From Armatimonadota bacterium (GTDB lineage Bacteria; Armatimonadota; Fimbriimonadia; Fimbriimonadales; Fimbriimonadaceae), in NCBI GenBank assembly GCA_023428805.1, contig JAEYWW010000240.1:1-9815 (forward strand): a stretch of DNA of 9,815 nt, in the 5' to 3' direction. A model generated the notes under the pieces. The model saw only the letters and a list, made by a program, of their open reading frames with translations, had not been told where the DNA came from and made no database searches. Positions within the stretch are counted from its first letter, which is position 1. Each line of letters opens with the position of its first letter. Shown in pieces: positions 7,144 through 9,815 of the stretch. The position numbers and the translations under genes were made by a program.

Positions 7144-7149
7144 TATATT
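7144..7149 (+). promoter_or_regulatory. -10 element upstream of the DUF1559-like gene
   Basis: TATATT matches TATAAT at 5 of 6 positions inside an AT-rich stretch (7081-7152) preceding the gene. No good -35 lies at the correct distance; AGGACA (7118-7123) is 20 nt away, which is too far. Transcription would start near 7155-7157, right at the upstream ATG 7156. That favours translation from TTG 7192 unless the mRNA is leaderless. Confidence 0.35.
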
Positions 7150-7179
7150 ATAGGCATGGGCAATCGCAGTCGATTGTTC

Positions 7180-7185
7180 AGGAGG
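7180..7185 (+). promoter_or_regulatory. Shine-Dalgarno site deciding a TTG start
   Basis: A full AGGAGG lies 6 nt before TTG 7192. It is the only perfect Shine-Dalgarno match ahead of any gene in the window. It argues that TTG 7192, rather than ATG 7156, begins the DUF1559-like protein. Confidence 0.6.
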
Positions 7186-7191
7186 CCGAAA

Positions 7192-8118
7192 TTGCTGCAA
7201 CGCAAAGCATTCACATTGATCGAGCTCCTTGTCGTCATCGCCATCATTGCCATTCTCGCGGCGATTCTTTTTCCCGTCTTTGCGCGTGCCAAGGATGCCG
7301 CCAAAAAGACCGTCGAAATCACTCATCTCAAGCAGTTGGGCACTGCGACGATGATTTACGGCGCCGACTATGACGACAACTTTCCGCTCGCCTACAACTA
7401 CCCTTCGACTGGCCCTGCCGGAGGATTTCCCTGGTCGCTCTCGATTTATCCCTATGTCAAGAGCTACGGAATCTACCTGTCGCCTGCGGGCAAGCCAAAC
7501 GCAGTGACCAACAGCGATTGGGAGTACATCTGGTCGTTCGGAACTGTTCCGAGGTCCGAGATCAAGCTCCTTCCCTACTACACCGTGTCAGATTATCCGA
7601 TCACCCGCGCACTCAACGTTGTGGGAGCGCGCATGCAGGGTGTCATGGGAATGGGTCAGGCGGGGAACGTCTGGGGTTGCTGGGGCGCGTACTGCGGACT
7701 CTGGTCAGGAGAAATCACTGTCCCGAGCAAGTCGCAGGGCGAGTTGAGTAGCGTTTCCGAGCAGGCCATGATCTTCAGCGCGGGCGAGCCGTTTGGTGAC
7801 TTCTTGACCTTCGGTCAGAACATCGAACTCGGCACCTGCACAAACGGACGATCCACCTACAACCCAGGCAACGCATCCATCGCGGGGGCAACGCCGCGCT
7901 GGAACGGCGGCCCGAGGAGCTGCACAGGATGGCGCGAGGCAGGCGGCGGCGGCAGCGCAACCATCCCTGACTCTTATGCCAACAAGATCAAAGAGGGCTC
8001 AGCAGTCGTCATCATGGCCGACACTAGTGGTCGAACAATGGCGATGACACAGCTTTATCGAACTGAAGCCTGTCAGGACGATCCCAACGCCCGTTGCATG
8101 GTGCACTTCCGCGGTTAA
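7192..8118 (+). CDS. DUF1559-like protein with prepilin-type N-terminal cleavage/methylation domain
   Basis: With the TTG start the protein has 308 residues. The leader MLQRKA is followed by FTLIELLVVIAIIAILAAIL, a prepilin signal with Phe7 and Glu11 placed exactly as in the divergent pseudopilin. LFPVFARAKDAAKK and HLKQLGTATMIYGADYDDNFP follow, the stretch shared by DUF1559-type pilin-like proteins of Planctomycetes and Armatimonadota. The C-terminal half is rich in Gly, Trp and Cys (CWGAYCGLW, GPRSCTGW), suggesting a disulfide-stabilised surface domain. The H-x9-DG end motif of many family members is missing; the protein ends DTSGRTMAMTQLYRTE and then CMVHFRG. The start at ATG 7156 would add 12 residues and give an unusually long leader. 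The product is probably a cell-surface or pseudopilus-associated protein. A lipoprotein gene follows after 3 nt. Confidence 0.87.
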   Translation: MLQRKAFTLIELLVVIAIIAILAAILFPVFARAKDAAKKTVEITHLKQLGTATMIYGADYDDNFPLAYNYPSTGPAGGFPWSLSIYPYVKSYGIYLSPAGKPNAVTNSDWEYIWSFGTVPRSEIKLLPYYTVSDYPITRALNVVGARMQGVMGMGQAGNVWGCWGAYCGLWSGEITVPSKSQGELSSVSEQAMIFSAGEPFGDFLTFGQNIELGTCTNGRSTYNPGNASIAGATPRWNGGPRSCTGWREAGGGGSATIPDSYANKIKEGSAVVIMADTSGRTMAMTQLYRTEACQDDPNARCMVHFRG

Positions 8119-8121
8119 GCT

Positions 8122-8349
8122 ATGAAGAAAACATTTGGCTTCTTCATCGGACTCTGCCTCATCTGCTCCCTTGCCGGATGCAGTGCGGACACTCCGCAGG
8201 GAACTGAGACGGACAAGGCCAATCTTGACCGTTTGTCCAAGGAAGGAATTGGCGGACCTCCACCGGCTGGCGGATCGGGTGGGAGCACTCCTGCTCCATC
8301 TGGAACGTCTGGAGGAGCCACGCCCAATTCAGAACCGTTGACCCCTTGA
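8122..8349 (+). CDS. Small Pro/Gly/Ser/Thr-rich lipoprotein
   Basis: This 75-residue protein has a lipoprotein signal peptide: MKK, a hydrophobic core FGFFIGLCLIC and lipobox LAGC with Cys20 as the lipidation site. The mature part is short and low in complexity, with GGPPPAGGSGGSTPAPSGTSGG at about 44-65 (a disordered linker-like tail). It contains no recognisable domain. The gene begins 3 nt after the DUF1559-like gene stop, so the two are very likely co-transcribed. Small lipoproteins behind DUF1559-type genes are common in Planctomycetes; the role is unknown, perhaps anchoring or assisting the surface protein. There is no clear ribosome site, which fits coupling to the upstream gene. A strong hairpin lies 16 nt downstream. 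Confidence 0.85.
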   Translation: MKKTFGFFIGLCLICSLAGCSADTPQGTETDKANLDRLSKEGIGGPPPAGGSGGSTPAPSGTSGGATPNSEPLTP

Positions 8350-8365
8350 TGGGTCTTTGACGAAG

Positions 8366-8393
8366 AATGGGACACCGAACTCGGTGTCCCATT
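8366..8393. terminator. Bidirectional hairpin terminator between converging genes
   Basis: AATGGGACACCG (8366-8377) pairs perfectly with CGGTGTCCCATT (8382-8393) around the loop AACT, a 12-bp stem. It lies between the lipoprotein stop (8349) and the stop of the minus-strand gene (8404), where a two-way terminator is expected. Neither side has a long T run (TGATT on plus, CTTCG on minus), so it may be a weak intrinsic terminator or an mRNA 3' end stabiliser. Confidence 0.7.
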
Positions 8394-8403
8394 TGATTGC
8401 AGG

Positions 8404-8963
8404 TCATCCTTTTTTGAGCAGTTTGCGAATCTCCGTCGCGTCCACAAGGAGGTCGTATCTCCCCTCACGCAAACGACCGTGGGTTTCATCGGTGATGGGC
8501 TCTGAATATTGAAACTCGCTCAGCACATTGACGTAAAGCTGGAGAATCCCGCCTGGGATCAAGATGCCGAGCATCCGGCACAGCCAAGTCAGTTCTTCGT
8601 GAGTCACTCCGCGTTGCGTGTCGAGAATCTGAATCGTGACATCTCCAATGAAGACACCCACCTTGGGGTCTGTCCCTGGCGGCTCGCCCCATAGGAGAAC
8701 AGATCGATCTCGAATGTGAAGGTGATGGAAGAAGCTGATCTTTTATCGGCGACGCGGGCCAGCAAATCCTGAGCAGGCAGCACTCGGATCGGCCCCAATT
8801 CTGGCTCAAGAAGCCTGATGATCTCACTGGCTTCGGATGGGAAGGGGCCAGAAGTGAGCGCGCCGACCATGGCATAGTCGCAGACCTTCATCCTCCGTCT
8901 CATCAGCCAGACGCAGACAGGAATAAAGACGGCAAAGCAACCTAGAACAACAATCCAAATCAT
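8404..8963 (-). pseudogene. Frameshifted membrane-anchored paralogue of the DUF2314 gene's N-terminal half
   Basis: Two overlapping minus-strand frames make one sensible protein if a single base is added. The first frame starts at ATG 8963 with a membrane helix (IWIVVLGCFAVFIPVCVWLM) followed by RRR, then EIIRLLEPELGPI (about 47-59) and FTFEIDLFSYG (to residue 92). It runs on out of phase to a stop at 8604. In the other frame the text resumes as GEPPGTDPKVGVFIGDV, then ILDTQRGVTHEELTWLCRML, and ends RKLLKKG at 8404. The junction is the run CCCC (plus strand 8687-8690, GGGG as read); one more G restores about 186 residues. LEPELG and the HEELTWLCRMLGIL region align with LEPELG and NEDDLALMGRTLGLL of the adjacent gene, so the two look paralogous. 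It could be a true pseudogene, a sequencing indel or, less likely, programmed slippage. Confidence 0.7.
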
Positions 8964-8990
8964 CCGGCAACTATTCTTGCATTCAAAAGG

Positions 8991-9815
8991 CTAACCCATA
9001 CCCTGCCGCTTCATCAAGACCGCGATCGAAAAGCCGCCAATCGTGTCATCGCCGCGATAGATGATCCAATCAGAGACGTCCTGTGCTTCGACCTCGACTT
9101 CGCTCCCAAGTTTGAGAAACGGGATGTACATGGGTGAGTTGTCGAGTATTCCGACAATTTTGCCATCCGCCACCGAACGGGGAGTCAGCCACATATGCTC
9201 CACATCATCGCCGCTGCAGAACCTCCCTTTGACCGAAAAGCTGTCGCCGGGCAGAGGGTTTTGGAAGGCTTCGACAAACTCCGGCCATCGGCTGCGGGCC
9301 TCCGTGATGGCAGCAGCCATCTCCTCATCGCTTTCCCAGACTCCCTCGACCGCGCCCATTCCACTCTGGAAGGCCTGACCGAACTCTCCCTGGCGAAGTA
9401 AGTCGAGCGTTTCAGAGGTCACCACGACCGTGCGCATCCCCGGATAGATGTACATGGCCATCGCTCGCTCGTCGGAAAGCAGTCCAAGTGTCCTTCCCAT
9501 CAGCGCGAGGTCATCCTCATTCAGGTGCCCGCCGGTATCGCAGAGATACTCCACGGTGAGCAGTCCTCCATGATCCAAAACCGCCTGCTTGGTCCGGAGT
9601 TCGGTGATGTCCTTCGAGAACTTCTCACGGACCTTGTCCGGGGGAGCGGGATGTCCGGCAATCGACAGCACACGCTCCTGAATCATAAACTCATGCACAA
9701 AGGCGGGGACCTCGGGCGCTTCGCTGCCTTTTCGATAGACAATCTCGCCCAGTTCCGGCTCCAATGCCCGCTTGATCTGCTCGACCGACAAGACCATCGG
9801 ACTGGAGAGCAGCAT
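8991..9815 (-). CDS. DUF2314 domain-containing protein; start at window edge
   Basis: This is a 274-residue soluble protein. The C-terminal part (about 160-270) fits DUF2314: EEMAAAITEARSRWPEF, then DSFSVKGRF, EHMWLTP, ILDNSP, and VSDWIIYRGDDTIGGFS. The N-terminal part (1-150) is an unnamed domain with LEPELGEI at 18-25 and NEDDLALMGRTLGLLSD at 99-115; the frameshifted neighbour appears to carry a copy of it. Proteins of this kind are often found near Imm-type or other accessory genes, but their function is unknown and none should be assumed. ATG at 9815 is exactly the last base of the window on this strand, so the start could lie further upstream; Met7 (9797) is an alternative. The gap to the next gene is 27 nt, consistent with an operon. 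No signal peptide is seen. Confidence 0.85.
   Translation of the reverse strand: MLLSSPMVLSVEQIKRALEPELGEIVYRKGSEAPEVPAFVHEFMIQERVLSIAGHPAPPDKVREKFSKDITELRTKQAVLDHGGLLTVEYLCDTGGHLNEDDLALMGRTLGLLSDERAMAMYIYPGMRTVVVTSETLDLLRQGEFGQAFQSGMGAVEGVWESDEEMAAAITEARSRWPEFVEAFQNPLPGDSFSVKGRFCSGDDVEHMWLTPRSVADGKIVGILDNSPMYIPFLKLGSEVEVEAQDVSDWIIYRGDDTIGGFSIAVLMKRQGMG

Noticed and set aside
8486..8875. A third minus-strand open frame of 129 codons in the frameshifted region
   Set aside because: Its product is rich in Ser, Arg and Pro and has no continuity with the DUF2314-linked domain. The other two frames together give the sensible protein.

Overview
The window looks like chromosomal DNA from a member of the Armatimonadota, most likely near Fimbriimonadia. 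The basis is a pilin-like protein whose start reads AFTLIELLVVIAIIAILAAI and then LFPVFARAK, a pattern I know from that phylum, together with a GC-rich background and little use of Shine-Dalgarno sites. No 16S gene or other firm marker is present, so this placement is an inference.

Positions 1-4052 hold two subunits of the NADH-input module of respiratory complex I, NuoE (3-602) and NuoF (2724-4052). About 2.1 kb carrying two unrelated genes (642-1979 and 1979-2704) sits between them. These two overlap by one base, are clearly more AT-rich than the nuo genes, and match no family I recognise with certainty. The first appears to be an exported protein with a Cys/His/Asp arrangement like a transglutaminase-fold domain. 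The second is a four-cysteine protein that may be exported.

Positions 4072-6667 continue on the same strand with a complete tRNA-Arg(CCG), a Pif1/RecD-type helicase that starts 9 nt after the tRNA, and a MacB/FtsX-type ABC permease with no ATPase gene beside it. The permease stop codon directly abuts the stop codon of a minus-strand pseudopilin gene (6668-6979).

Positions 6980-7191 form a divergent control region: a sigma70-like minus-strand promoter, an imperfect 20-bp palindrome and a plus-strand -10 element. To its right are a DUF1559-like prepilin-type protein, best started at TTG 7192 behind AGGAGG, and a small Pro/Gly/Ser/Thr-rich lipoprotein gene 3 nt downstream. A strong hairpin at 8366-8393 separates them from the converging minus-strand genes.

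Positions 8404-9815, all minus strand, hold two genes that look related. The upstream one (8991-9815) ends in a DUF2314 domain. The downstream one (8404-8963) resembles only its N-terminal half, carries a membrane anchor, and is split by an apparent one-base frameshift at a C/G run (8687-8690).

The most unusual items are the two-gene AT-rich cassette inside the nuo cluster, the frameshifted DUF2314-linked paralogue, and the helicase gene placed almost directly on a tRNA 3' end.
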